From Ammoniphilus resinae (GTDB taxonomy: Bacteria > Bacillota > Bacilli > Aneurinibacillales > RAOX-1), in contig NZ_JAGGKT010000012.1 in the NCBI RefSeq assembly GCF_017873965.1, positions 1-64,000 on the forward strand: a DNA stretch of 64,000 nt. Direction: 5' to 3'. The position numbers were made by a program, and so were the translations under genes. Under the pieces are notes generated by a model. The model ran no database searches, had not been told where the DNA came from, and worked only from the letters and a program-made list of their open reading frames with translations. Positions 22,950 to 30,720 of the stretch are shown here, piece after piece. The number at the start of each line of letters is the position of its first letter. Position 1 is the stretch's first letter.

Positions 22950-24993
22950 AAACTTGGAAATTATCCAGCGCCTTGCCAATGTCTTGCAAGTTTTGCGAGA
23001 TCGGGCTTGGGGGCAAGCTATTGAAAACCTTCTGCCCATATTTCCTGTTGTGCAGGCGGGCGTCCAGAATGACCACAACCCCTTTATCCTGCTTGGTTCG
23101 GATCAATCGTCCAAACCCTTGCTTGAGGCGAAGAATGGAAAAGGGGAGGGAATAATCTTCGAAAGAGTTATTCCCCATTTTCTCTAATCGGTCAATTCTC
23201 GCCTGGGTAATCGGCTCTGTGGGAACAGGAAAAGGCATCTTTGCAATGACCACACAGATTAGATCATCACCCGGCACGTCCACACCTTCCCAAAATGATT
23301 CACAGCCGAACAAAACAGTATGGGGGTCCTGTTTAAAATCAGTTAGCAGCTTTTCTCTCGAAGCCCCGGATTCATGCAATAACCCCCGCATTCCCCGCTC
23401 AGTTAACCAATCTTCCAATTCAAGATAAACCTTATTCATTTGCGCATAGGACGTAAACAGTAAGAAGGTCCTTCCCTTTGTCTGCAGCAAGATTTCCTTC
23501 ATCGCCGCCATAACAAAAGCGTCGAAATTCCGCTCCGTTGGCAAGGGAACATGGTTTGGCACGACCAAAAGCGATTGTTCTTCATACGAAAAAGGGCTCG
23601 CTGCCTGGAATGTTGTGTATTCATCAATTCCCAGCCTTTTCGCGACAAAATCGAAATTCCCCTGCGCGGTTAAGGTAGCCGAAGTGAGAACCACTGGTTT
23701 TTTTGTAAACAGCTTTTCTCGAAGTAACTCATGGATTTCAATCGGTGCCGAATGGAGCGTGAGACAGTGCGCCCAATAGGCATCATCCTGCAGTAAGTTT
23801 TTTTTAGCCGGGGGAGTATACTCTACCCAGGTCGCCCATTCATCGGATTGCAGCCGCAGCAGGACATGCCGAAACATTGCATCAAATTGGATGAGGTTGT
23901 TGATATATCGTCCAAGACCAATCGTCGTTTCCGTTTCTCCATGTTCCAATTCTAAAAATTCCTTTTTGTCTTGTACCGATTGAATGACCTCTTTGAAGAT
24001 CCCTTCAAACGGATAATGTTCAACGATGGGGCGGTTCAATAGATACTGGGTACGCTCGCGTGTAGCAAGGTTTCTTCCCAATGGGGCAAATAATTCTACT
24101 AAATCCGCATACAAGCGGTTATACTGTGCCTCGACATGGGCCTTCAAATCTGGGTCTTCCACCCCTCTTGCCCAATGGGTGCGATTCCGGGTAAAGCGGC
24201 TGAACAAATTATAGATTAAGTCCAGATTGACAGTGAATTGAAACTGCTTGGTCACTTGATCTTCAATCCGATGCCCCTCATCCATAATCACAAAATCATA
24301 ATCAGGCAAAATACTCGCTCCCTGCGAGCGTAAGGCCAGATCGGTAAAAAAGAGAGCGTGATTCGCGACGATCACCTGCGCTTTTTGCAGTTTACGTCGG
24401 GCGTTTTGGATGAAGCAATGCTCGTGAAAGGGACTTTCCTTGCCCATGCAGTCGTCTGCATCCCCGCGAATCTCCTCAAACAATTCATTGGGGATGAAAA
24501 AGGGCACCTCGTTGCGATCGCCAACTTTAAGGCCTTCCAACTGTGATTGCAGTTTTTGCGCGGTAGCAGAGTAGCTTGTTTCTTCTGTTAACGAAGCACT
24601 GACCGCAAGGTCCAACTTTCGCTTGCATATATAATTTCCACGTCCTTTGGCCAGCTCAAAACGGAAATGATCGCCCCATTCCGAATCGATTTTCCCCAGT
24701 ATTTGCTTCACCAGTGGCAGCTCTTTTTGTAGAAGCTGATTCTGCAGTGTGATCGTATTGGTGGAGATAATGACCCGTTTTTCTTCTTTCATTGCCCAAT
24801 ATGCCGCTGGCAGACAATACCCGAAGGATTTTCCCGTGCCTGTGCCGGCTTCAATTATCCCGTGTGTTTCTGATTCCAGGCAGGACCAGACCGTCTTTGC
24901 CATTTGGTACTGTGCCTTGCGCGGCTGGTAGGGATGCAACAGTGTAGAGAGAAGGCCATTTCGCTTAAATATATCGTATAAAAAAGTAGTCAT
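22948..24993 (-). CDS. DinG/XPD-family ATP-dependent DNA helicase
   Basis: A 681-residue superfamily 2 helicase related to DinG, YoaA and Bacillus YpvA, without the N-terminal exonuclease domain. Walker A is EAGTGTGKS (48-55) and the DEAH box reads DEGH. The iron-sulfur region holds Cys123, Cys182 and Cys193, but the fourth expected ligand is Ser187 (CMGKESPFHEHC). C-terminal motifs include SATLT, FGCESFWEGVDVPGD and KQGFGRLIR. It probably unwinds damaged or structured DNA 5' to 3'. Single gene, convergent with metA. Confidence 0.88.
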   Translation of the reverse strand: MTTFLYDIFKRNGLLSTLLHPYQPRKAQYQMAKTVWSCLESETHGIIEAGTGTGKSFGYCLPAAYWAMKEEKRVIISTNTITLQNQLLQKELPLVKQILGKIDSEWGDHFRFELAKGRGNYICKRKLDLAVSASLTEETSYSATAQKLQSQLEGLKVGDRNEVPFFIPNELFEEIRGDADDCMGKESPFHEHCFIQNARRKLQKAQVIVANHALFFTDLALRSQGASILPDYDFVIMDEGHRIEDQVTKQFQFTVNLDLIYNLFSRFTRNRTHWARGVEDPDLKAHVEAQYNRLYADLVELFAPLGRNLATRERTQYLLNRPIVEHYPFEGIFKEVIQSVQDKKEFLELEHGETETTIGLGRYINNLIQFDAMFRHVLLRLQSDEWATWVEYTPPAKKNLLQDDAYWAHCLTLHSAPIEIHELLREKLFTKKPVVLTSATLTAQGNFDFVAKRLGIDEYTTFQAASPFSYEEQSLLVVPNHVPLPTERNFDAFVMAAMKEILLQTKGRTFLLFTSYAQMNKVYLELEDWLTERGMRGLLHESGASREKLLTDFKQDPHTVLFGCESFWEGVDVPGDDLICVVIAKMPFPVPTEPITQARIDRLEKMGNNSFEDYSLPFSILRLKQGFGRLIRTKQDKGVVVILDARLHNRKYGQKVFNSLPPSPISQNLQDIGKALDNFQV

Positions 24994-25164
24994 ATGGATA
25001 CCTGCTTTGTTTTCGTTTCGAATCTTGTTTCCTTTTCTACTATACCGATGCAGGAATCATCCGTCCACTCGTTTGTCTGAAAGAGATGAAGGAGGAAATA
25101 AAATTTGCAAATGATTGGCAAGAAGATTAACATGGAGTATAAAACATACGAAGGAGTATTCAAG

Positions 25165-25596
25165 ATGTGGGAAATTTATCATCTGATTCAACAAGCTGAA
25201 CTTACCCCCGGGGATGGGCAGGAACTAGTCTTGCATTGCCTTGTCCCGACCAGTGCGGAGCATTTTAAAAAGCTGTTAGACGGGGCAACACAAGCTGCCC
25301 TGGGGTTTGACGGGGGCTCTGTCGACGGACAGTCCTTGATTGGTTTTCAGCTGCGCAATGCAAATGGAGAATTTTATCTAGCTTTGCCAAAAAAAGATTG
25401 GGAATTATTGCTGGAGCAGCCAGATGAAATAGTTTTTCACTATGGCACAGGAGAAAAGGAACGTTTTTCCGCCACTTTCCTAAATGGGCTGTTCGAAGGT
25501 TTTCTGGATCAAGTAATCGATCGGTACAATCGGGGGGAGAAGGATCCATTTACGACAGATATTATCGCAGTATTTGCAGAGGAAGAAGAGGCCTAG
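25165..25596 (+). CDS. Unknown acidic protein
   Basis: 143 residues from ATG 25165, where AAGGAG lies 8 nt upstream. An earlier TTG at 25105 also has a good site (GGAGG) and would add 20 residues; I cannot decide between them firmly. The protein is rich in Glu and Leu and looks like a soluble mixed alpha/beta protein (YHLIQQAELTPGDGQELVLH, FLNGLFEGFLDQVIDRYN), with no signal peptide or membrane helix and no motif I recognise. It is isolated between the helicase and a convergent ZIP transporter. Confidence 0.6.
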   Translation: MWEIYHLIQQAELTPGDGQELVLHCLVPTSAEHFKKLLDGATQAALGFDGGSVDGQSLIGFQLRNANGEFYLALPKKDWELLLEQPDEIVFHYGTGEKERFSATFLNGLFEGFLDQVIDRYNRGEKDPFTTDIIAVFAEEEEA

Positions 25597-25610
25597 TTAT
25601 GGCCTCTTTT
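25586..25610. terminator. Terminator between the unknown gene and the ZIP transporter
   Basis: AAGAGGCC (25586-25593) pairs with GGCCTCTT (25601-25608) and TTTTC follows. The stem contains the stop of the + strand gene. Confidence 0.8.
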
Positions 25611-25613
25611 CAT

Positions 25614-26342
25614 TTATCCCAACCATTGAATGATGCCAAGCATCAATAAGAGACCGATAATAAAAGAAAGGGTTGCTGCCTTCGCATGACCGTCTCCGTG
25701 GCTTTCGGGAATTAATTCTTTGTACACAATATAAAGCATGGCCCCAGCGGCAAAAGCAAGACCATAAGGGACTAATCCGGAAACGTAGGCCGTTAAGTGA
25801 TAACCCATGATACCCGACACAATTTCTACAGAACCGGTTAACGAAGCGAGAGTAAAGGCCTTCCATTTCCCAACCTTTTGATTAATTAAGAATAAGGCAA
25901 TGAGGAATCCTTCCGGGGCATTTTGCACACCGATGGCAAAGGCGATTAAGGGACCTAATCCTTGATGTTCACTTGCATAGCTGACGCCCACGGACAATCC
26001 TTCTGGCAAGTTATGCAGGGTTATCGCTGACAGGATTAGCCATGATTTTGCATCCATTGCAATGTTGACGACCGTATGTTGCAAATCAATATGCGGGACG
26101 ATATATTCCAAGTAGGTGAGGGCAAGCGTTCCAAGAATTACCCCCACTGAAATAACCACCATATTCGAAATGGCCAGGGCTTGGGGGATTAAGCTAAACG
26201 TTGAAGCCGCAACCATAATCCCTGCTGTCAAGGCAAGTAATATATCACGCCATTTATGCGTTACACTCCGAAAAAAAAGAATGGGCAAAGCTCCCAAGCC
26301 GGTGGCAAAGGCGGAGAGAATGCTCCCAATGTAAACATCCAT
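25614..26342 (-). CDS. ZIP family divalent metal transporter
   Basis: A 242-residue membrane protein with about eight hydrophobic helices. HNLPEGLSVGVSY in the fourth helix and QNAPEGFLIAL in the fifth are the paired ZIP metal-site signatures (His/Asn/Pro-Glu-Gly). It imports zinc or another divalent metal, as GufA/ZupT-type proteins do. GGAGGG precedes the start on the minus strand. It is divergent from the DUF502 gene; no obvious Zur box was seen in the shared promoter region. Confidence 0.88.
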   Translation of the reverse strand: MDVYIGSILSAFATGLGALPILFFRSVTHKWRDILLALTAGIMVAASTFSLIPQALAISNMVVISVGVILGTLALTYLEYIVPHIDLQHTVVNIAMDAKSWLILSAITLHNLPEGLSVGVSYASEHQGLGPLIAFAIGVQNAPEGFLIALFLINQKVGKWKAFTLASLTGSVEIVSGIMGYHLTAYVSGLVPYGLAFAAGAMLYIVYKELIPESHGDGHAKAATLSFIIGLLLMLGIIQWLG

Positions 26343-26460
26343 GTTCTATCCCTCCAGTTCAATTATGTGCGTATGTATATGTCTATGTCAGAAACCTTTC
26401 AAGTGTTTTTACGTATTTAAGGGAAGGATGAATATCTTATAAAATTAAGGAGTGCAACCT

Positions 26461-27045
26461 ATGAAACGAATCCTCTTTAGCGGTTTGATGGTTACTGTTC
26501 CATTAGGGATAACCCTCTATACGATTTATTTAATTTATACATGGTTAAACTCAATTTCTAGTTGGTTGCCGCTGCCCATGTTCCCAGGTTCGGGTATTCT
26601 CTACATATTCTTATTTATAGCTGTCGTAGGTTATATAAGTCAATGGTGGGTTGCAAAAAAAGGGTTAGCTTGGATAGAAAAGGTAATTGGAAAATTCCCT
26701 ATCATTAAGACCTTGTATAAGATGACAAAAGAAACGTTATCCTCCTTTGGCGGGGAAAAAAAGGCCTTCTCACAAGTCGTATTGTATCAGGAGCATCCGG
26801 ATGTGATGCGGATTGGGTTTTTAACGGCAGAGGACGTGCATCAATTCGAACTTGGTGATGACTATGTTGCCGTTTACTTTCCCCATGGCTTGCAGGTTTC
26901 GGGCGAATTAAGGCTAATTCCTAGAAATCTCATCACTTATGTCCAGACACCGGTAGAAGATGCCTTACAATTTTGTCTCAGTGCTGGTGTGGCATCAAGT
27001 AAAAAGGAGAATCCAATGGAATTTCGGGCTACAAAGGAAGTATAA
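26461..27045 (+). CDS. DUF502 family membrane protein
   Basis: 194 residues with two N-terminal membrane helices (about residues 4-27 and 45-63) and a cytoplasmic tail containing GKFPIIKTLYKMTKE and the PVEDALQFCLSAGV motif typical of DUF502. The biochemical role of the family is unknown. AAGGAG (26446-26451) sits 9 nt before ATG 26461; the GTG at 26452 abuts it and is unlikely. The next gene (SprT-like) follows by 27 bp. Confidence 0.82.
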   Translation: MKRILFSGLMVTVPLGITLYTIYLIYTWLNSISSWLPLPMFPGSGILYIFLFIAVVGYISQWWVAKKGLAWIEKVIGKFPIIKTLYKMTKETLSSFGGEKKAFSQVVLYQEHPDVMRIGFLTAEDVHQFELGDDYVAVYFPHGLQVSGELRLIPRNLITYVQTPVEDALQFCLSAGVASSKKENPMEFRATKEV

Positions 27046-27072
27046 TAGAGACAGTAGTCGGAGGTTATATAC

Positions 27073-27642
27073 ATGGATCAGAAACGGGAGATTGATTTTA
27101 ATCCGCAAAAATTGCAAGCCATTGCTGAGAAGCTCTCCCAGCATTTCTGGGGGCAGCCGGTAGGGATTCCGGTGGAATGGAACGGCCGCTTAACCCGTAG
27201 TATGGGGAGGTTTGTTTATCGGATGAAGGGCAAACAGCGGGAACCCCTGAAAATCGAAATGAGCAAACATGCGGCACAGTTTATCGATCGAGAAATTTTT
27301 ATTGCTGTAATGCTTCATGAATTATGTCACTTCCATCTTTTTTGCAAGGGTCAGCCCTTCCATGACCATCATCCGCACTTTGAACGCGAACTTCTTCGCG
27401 TCGGGGCCATCTCCACAAACACCGTACGGCTTCCGGAAAAGATCTTTCAGCTTTACTGTACTAACTGCGGGCAAAACCTCGGTGTAGTGAAACGGATGAA
27501 TTCTGACCGCTATCGAAGCTCGTGCTGTCATGCCAAGATTAAAAAGCTGGAAAAATGGGTTGGAGAATTTCAATATGATGGAAGTATTTTAAAGAACAGT
27601 AAAGTTCGCATCCATCCCGGGGAAAAGAGGACATTGTTCTGA
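27073..27642 (+). CDS. SprT-like zinc metalloprotease family protein
   Basis: 189 residues. The HELCH zinc motif (His82, Glu83, His86) follows an SprT-type N-terminal domain, and a C-terminal zinc ribbon is formed by YCTNCG and RSSCCHAKI. Eukaryotic relatives (Spartan) digest DNA-protein crosslinks; bacterial SprT proteins are little studied. CGGAGGTTATATAC precedes the ATG. Probably cotranscribed with the DUF502 gene. Confidence 0.85.
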   Translation: MDQKREIDFNPQKLQAIAEKLSQHFWGQPVGIPVEWNGRLTRSMGRFVYRMKGKQREPLKIEMSKHAAQFIDREIFIAVMLHELCHFHLFCKGQPFHDHHPHFERELLRVGAISTNTVRLPEKIFQLYCTNCGQNLGVVKRMNSDRYRSSCCHAKIKKLEKWVGEFQYDGSILKNSKVRIHPGEKRTLF

Positions 27643-27652
27643 GTATTTTATA

Positions 27653-27681
27653 TTGTCAATAACAAAGAAATCTAATATAAT
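27653..27681 (+). promoter_or_regulatory. Promoter of the cold-shock gene
   Basis: TTGTCA (27653-27658) and TATAAT (27676-27681) are 17 bp apart, a near-consensus sigma-A promoter. It implies a 5' leader of about 115 nt before the csp start, the long leader type that controls cold-shock mRNA in this family. Confidence 0.7.
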
Positions 27682-27803
27682 AATATTGATTCAAAGTCGG
27701 TAAGAACGTTATCTTGAGGCCGTACCTTGCAGTGATGTTTTGGGGCTGAAGATTTTTCGTTTGTTTCCGATTTTTGTACAATTAGCCCGAGGAGGTCTCA
27801 AGG

Positions 27804-28001
27804 ATGCTAGGAAAAGTTAAATGGTTCAATGCAGAAAAAGGATATGGTTTTATCGAGCGTGAGGACGGTGGAGACGTATTCGTCCACTACAGCGCTATCC
27901 AAACTGATGGATTCAAAACGCTTGAAGAAGGTCAATCCGTTGAATTCGACATCGTCGAAGGAAACCGCGGACCGCAAGCAGCTAACGTAACTAAGGTTTA
28001 G
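27804..28001 (+). CDS. csp: Cold-shock protein (CspA/CspB family)
   Basis: A 65-residue single cold-shock domain. RNP1 (KGYGFIER, residues 13-20) and RNP2 (DVFVHY, about 25-30) are intact. It binds single-stranded RNA and DNA and acts as an RNA chaperone at low temperature and during growth changes. CGAGGAGG lies upstream, and a perfect terminator follows. Monocistronic with a long leader. Confidence 0.95.
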   Translation: MLGKVKWFNAEKGYGFIEREDGGDVFVHYSAIQTDGFKTLEEGQSVEFDIVEGNRGPQAANVTKV

Positions 28002-28016
28002 TATCTAAAGCATACA

Positions 28017-28047
28017 AAGCATCCATTAAGTGAATGGATGCTTTTTT
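28017..28047. terminator. Terminator after csp
   Basis: AAGCATCCATT pairs with AATGGATGCTT across AAGTG, followed by T6. It also reaches the stop of the convergent minus-strand gene. Confidence 0.9.
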
Positions 28048-28373
28048 CATTCAGTTAGACTTTTTCGAATTTCGTATAGGAAGTCAATGCGACTGCGGAT
28101 GCTATTCTCGACAATAGAATTTAATCCTGATTGTGACGAAGTTTCCAAAATTCTTTGACTTTGGTAGATCAGATTGTCAACCGATTCGAGAAGCAGGGGT
28201 TGATATTCTTTCGGCAAAGGAATAAACCGATTCGATTCATGAAAAAATTTGGTGTAGGTATCCAGTGCTCTTTCAAAGGCATCATTTTCGCTAATATTGA
28301 GCTCCTGGGCATAATCTTTTACTTTCTGAATGACTGCCTCATCAAGGTAATATGTCTTCCTTTTTTTAGCCAT
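28047..28373 (-). CDS. Possible ribbon-helix-helix-type small protein
   Basis: 108 residues. The basic N-terminus MAKKRKTYYLDEAVIQKVKD followed by LNISENDAFERALDTY resembles the beta-strand and two helices of ribbon-helix-helix proteins. The rest is helical with no motif. A GGGGG-rich site precedes the ATG on the minus strand. It could be a DNA-binding regulator; the target is unknown. Convergent with csp. Confidence 0.55.
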   Translation of the reverse strand: MAKKRKTYYLDEAVIQKVKDYAQELNISENDAFERALDTYTKFFHESNRFIPLPKEYQPLLLESVDNLIYQSQRILETSSQSGLNSIVENSIRSRIDFLYEIRKSLTE

Positions 28374-28440
28374 CCTACATCCCCCCTTTATGTATCCACT
28401 ATAACACGAACAAGCCTGATACAGAAGGGGGGGGAAGGCT

Positions 28441-28899
28441 CTAGCCGTGCATATCTTTATTTAGTTTTTCAAACTTCTTCTTTTGCTCTTCTGGAGCGAT
28501 CGATCCAGCCTTCAGTTTGCTTCGAAGGTCACTTAATTCCTTATAAATTTTTTTGTCCGTTGTAATATGAATGGTATACTTCTTGTCTGCTTCTCTTCTA
28601 ATTTTTTCATGTAATTCCTTTTTTATTGATTTTAACTTGAAACGATCAAACCCTGTCACCTTAACTGCAATGGAAATATCCTTGTCTAGAACAACTGATA
28701 CCGCTTCGTCAACACCTTTTATTTTCTTGGCAGTTTGTTCCGCTTGTTTTGAAAGCCTCGGATTATATAAGTTGTTTTGTTTGGTGCTTAATGTCTTCGC
28801 GCTTGTATGCGCGGGTTCCTGTTTAGTTTGTTGTGGCGAACTTTGACAAGCTGTAAGAATGACAAATAAAAGGGCAAATCCGGTGATCTTGATTTTCAT
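28441..28899 (-). CDS. YhcN/YlaJ family sporulation lipoprotein
   Basis: 152 residues. The signal peptide ends in the lipobox LTAC (Cys18), so the protein is a lipoprotein. The domain AEQTAKKIKGVDEAVSVVLDKDISIAVKV is typical of YhcN/YlaJ, spore inner-membrane or forespore lipoproteins that influence outgrowth. A GAGGATC ribosome site lies 5-10 nt before the start. It is adjacent to another small minus-strand gene. Good support that the host forms endospores. Confidence 0.88.
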   Translation of the reverse strand: MKIKITGFALLFVILTACQSSPQQTKQEPAHTSAKTLSTKQNNLYNPRLSKQAEQTAKKIKGVDEAVSVVLDKDISIAVKVTGFDRFKLKSIKKELHEKIRREADKKYTIHITTDKKIYKELSDLRSKLKAGSIAPEEQKKKFEKLNKDMHG

Positions 28900-28910
28900 G
28901 TGATCCTCTT

Positions 28911-29081
28911 TTAGTCTGTTGTTTTTGGCGGGGATTCTTTTTCGATTTCCGTAGCGGTGTCGATTTCTCCGTTATGATAATCTGGTCCAACATGCCCTCC
29001 AGCCAGACCTTCATTGGTCATCCGATCTATGTCCATAAACCACTCTTCTTTTCCCTCGTGTTTCAAATCTTTTGGTTCCAT
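28911..29081 (-). CDS. Small acidic hypothetical protein
   Basis: 56 residues starting MEPKDLKHEGKEEWFMDIDR. AAGGAGGAATT on the minus strand fixes the start at 29081, not at the ATG (29099) that precedes the ribosome site. The central MTNEGLAGGHV and NGEID stretches look conserved, as in short Bacillales proteins of unknown, perhaps spore-related, function. It lies 12 bp upstream of the YhcN-like gene and probably shares its transcript. Confidence 0.55.
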   Translation of the reverse strand: MEPKDLKHEGKEEWFMDIDRMTNEGLAGGHVGPDYHNGEIDTATEIEKESPPKTTD

Positions 29082-29315
29082 TTTTAATTCCTCCTTCATA
29101 TGTTCCTTCTGTACTACCTCAAATTATTTTTCCGCCAAGAAGAAAGTTCTATCCTGGTGAAGGCTTTTAAGGCATATAAATAGGTTTTGCCTTTCTCCGG
29201 GAATTATTCTCAACCTCAGGGCGAAAGCCCAATTTTATTCGTTTGGGCATATACCCATACAGACCTCCGCTCCTGTACATAGGATAGATCAACAACATAA
29301 AGGAGGTATTCCCAA

Positions 29316-29411
29316 ATGAGTTGCTTTAGTGGAATTTTTGATGATGAGGGCTTTTTGATTATCCTGGTGCTGTTTATCCTATTGGTTATCGTAGGTGCTG
29401 GGGAAGACTAA
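29316..29411 (+). CDS. YjcZ-family-like small hydrophobic sporulation peptide
   Basis: 31 residues: a short head with MSCFSGIFDDEG, then one hydrophobic helix ending VIVGAGED. Length, composition and the 'FIL+LVIVGA' ending resemble YjcZ-type sporulation peptides. AAAGGAGG sits 7 nt before the ATG. Too short for most gene finders. A strong terminator follows. Confidence 0.6.
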   Translation: MSCFSGIFDDEGFLIILVLFILLVIVGAGED

Positions 29412-29422
29412 TCATAGCTAGG

Positions 29423-29450
29423 AAAGAGCGTCCGAAAGGGCGCTCTTTCT
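29423..29450 (+). terminator. Terminator after the YjcZ-like gene
   Basis: AAAGAGCGTCC pairs with GGGCGCTCTTT (one G-T pair) around a GAAA tetraloop, followed by T-rich sequence. Confidence 0.85.
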
Positions 29451-29497
29451 CTTGTGTTATAATGAAGGAAAATCAAGTCGCGGGAAAGGATCGATCT

Positions 29498-30313
29498 ATG
29501 AAAGAACTACAATTACCTTCTTCATTCCACCTCATGAATGCTTGTCAGGACTTGTATCAAGGGGATATTCTTTACCCTTTTGCCGTGGATGAGGTGTTAT
29601 GTAGAAAAATAGGGGAGGGCAGCGTGCCTCCACTTGTTCATATATGGCGACATCAAAAAGCATTTGTACTTGGACTGCGGGATCGCAAACTTCCAAATGC
29701 AGAGGATGCAATGGCTTGGCTGGAAGCACAGGGGTATCAGGTGTCTGTGCGAAATTCAGGTGGTGCAGCTGTTCCACTGGCTCCTGGTGTGCTCAATCTT
29801 TCCTTAATTCTGCCCAATCCTCAGGGGGTCATGGAATTTCACCAGGACTTTGAAACAATGTTTCAGATCATTCGTAGAGCATTGGCGGGAATTACGGCTA
29901 TCTCTAAAGGTGAGATCAAGGGTTCTTATTGCCCTGGGGACTTCGATTTAAGTATTGACGGCCGGAAATTTTGCGGAATTGCCCAAAGACGTCAGACGAA
30001 GGCTTTTGTCGTACAAGCCTTTATTGTTGTGACGGGGGATGGAACGCAGATGGCCGATTTGGTTCGCCAGTTCTATCAGGTTGCTACAGGGGGACAGCAG
30101 AAGGGGGCATTTCCAGCTGTGGAACCTGATCAGATGGCAAGCTTAGAACAATTAGTTGGGCTTGAAACGCTAGATCAATTTATGCAACCGCTAATGGACC
30201 TTTTTTCTGCTGCGGGTGGTGTTGTTGTAGATTCATCTTTTTTGCATCCCTTTGAAGAGGAGATTCGGGACGCCATACCTATGCTGCGGAGCAGGTATGA
30301 AAGAAGAGGATGA
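29498..30313 (+). CDS. lipL: Octanoyl-[GcvH]:protein N-octanoyltransferase
   Basis: A 271-residue lipoyl/biotin ligase-fold amidotransferase. Cys145 in KGSYCPGDFDLSI is the expected acyl-thioester nucleophile, and a Lys in GRKFCGIAQRR follows; RNSGGAAVPLAPG is the substrate loop (RRxGGG-like, here with Asn-Ser). It moves octanoyl or lipoyl groups from GcvH to E2 proteins such as PdhC, whose gene lies 5 kb downstream. The start is ATG 29498 with GGAAAGGA upstream; an ATG at 29462 overlaps a TATAAT at 29458-29463 that may be the promoter. Confidence 0.88.
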   Translation: MKELQLPSSFHLMNACQDLYQGDILYPFAVDEVLCRKIGEGSVPPLVHIWRHQKAFVLGLRDRKLPNAEDAMAWLEAQGYQVSVRNSGGAAVPLAPGVLNLSLILPNPQGVMEFHQDFETMFQIIRRALAGITAISKGEIKGSYCPGDFDLSIDGRKFCGIAQRRQTKAFVVQAFIVVTGDGTQMADLVRQFYQVATGGQQKGAFPAVEPDQMASLEQLVGLETLDQFMQPLMDLFSAAGGVVVDSSFLHPFEEEIRDAIPMLRSRYERRG

Positions 30314-30405
30314 TTGTTTTACTTACAAGAAGGAAAGTTGGTACTAAATATTGAATTTAAATTATATACATGTTCCTATCGAACTGAAAAGAGGAGGTAA
30401 CTGCA

Positions 30406-30720
30406 ATGAAAGTGATTAAAGAAAATCGTCAGTATGGCATTTTTCTCTTAGAAGATGGGTATAGCATTGTCCACCCAGCTTGACCGCCGGGCATTTGGAA
30501 CATCGGTGATGTTCGAGATATTGGGACCCGTCGCAGACTTTCGGATGATGAAGTAAAAGCTTATATGGATATTATTGCTCCGGATCTCCCTTGGCAGCAG
30601 GCAAAAGAGGAACTGTGGAAAGATTGCGGCTTTATGGGGCAACCTGGTACGAAGGAAAAGGAACAAAACATTTATCGTGCAATTATGGAGGAAGGGATAG
30701 AAATAAAAGAAAGGGCGTGA
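30406..30720 (+). CDS. Candidate selenoprotein of unknown family (Sec26)
   Basis: 104 residues from ATG 30406, which has a strong AGAGGAGG site 8 nt upstream. Codon 26 is TGA (30481-30483), in HPA-U-PPGIWNIGDVRDIG; the frame continues with coding-like composition to a stop at 30718-30720. A hairpin with a GGT loop follows the TGA at SECIS distance. If TGA ended translation the product would be a 25-residue fragment, yet the rest of the frame is intact. The protein is small, soluble and helical toward the C-terminus (LPWQQAKEELWKDCGFM). Family and function are not recognised. It abuts the AhpD-like selenoprotein gene. Alternative: pseudogene with one nonsense mutation. Confidence 0.8.
30484..30520 (+). 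promoter_or_regulatory. Bacterial SECIS hairpin for Sec26
   Basis: GAACATC (30498-30504) and GATGTTC (30508-30514) form a perfect 7-bp stem with the three-base loop GGT (30505-30507). The loop begins 21 nt after the TGA. Bacterial SECIS elements lie in the coding region directly downstream of UGA, with a G in the first loop positions and roughly 16-37 nt spacing, so this fits well. Confidence 0.82.
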
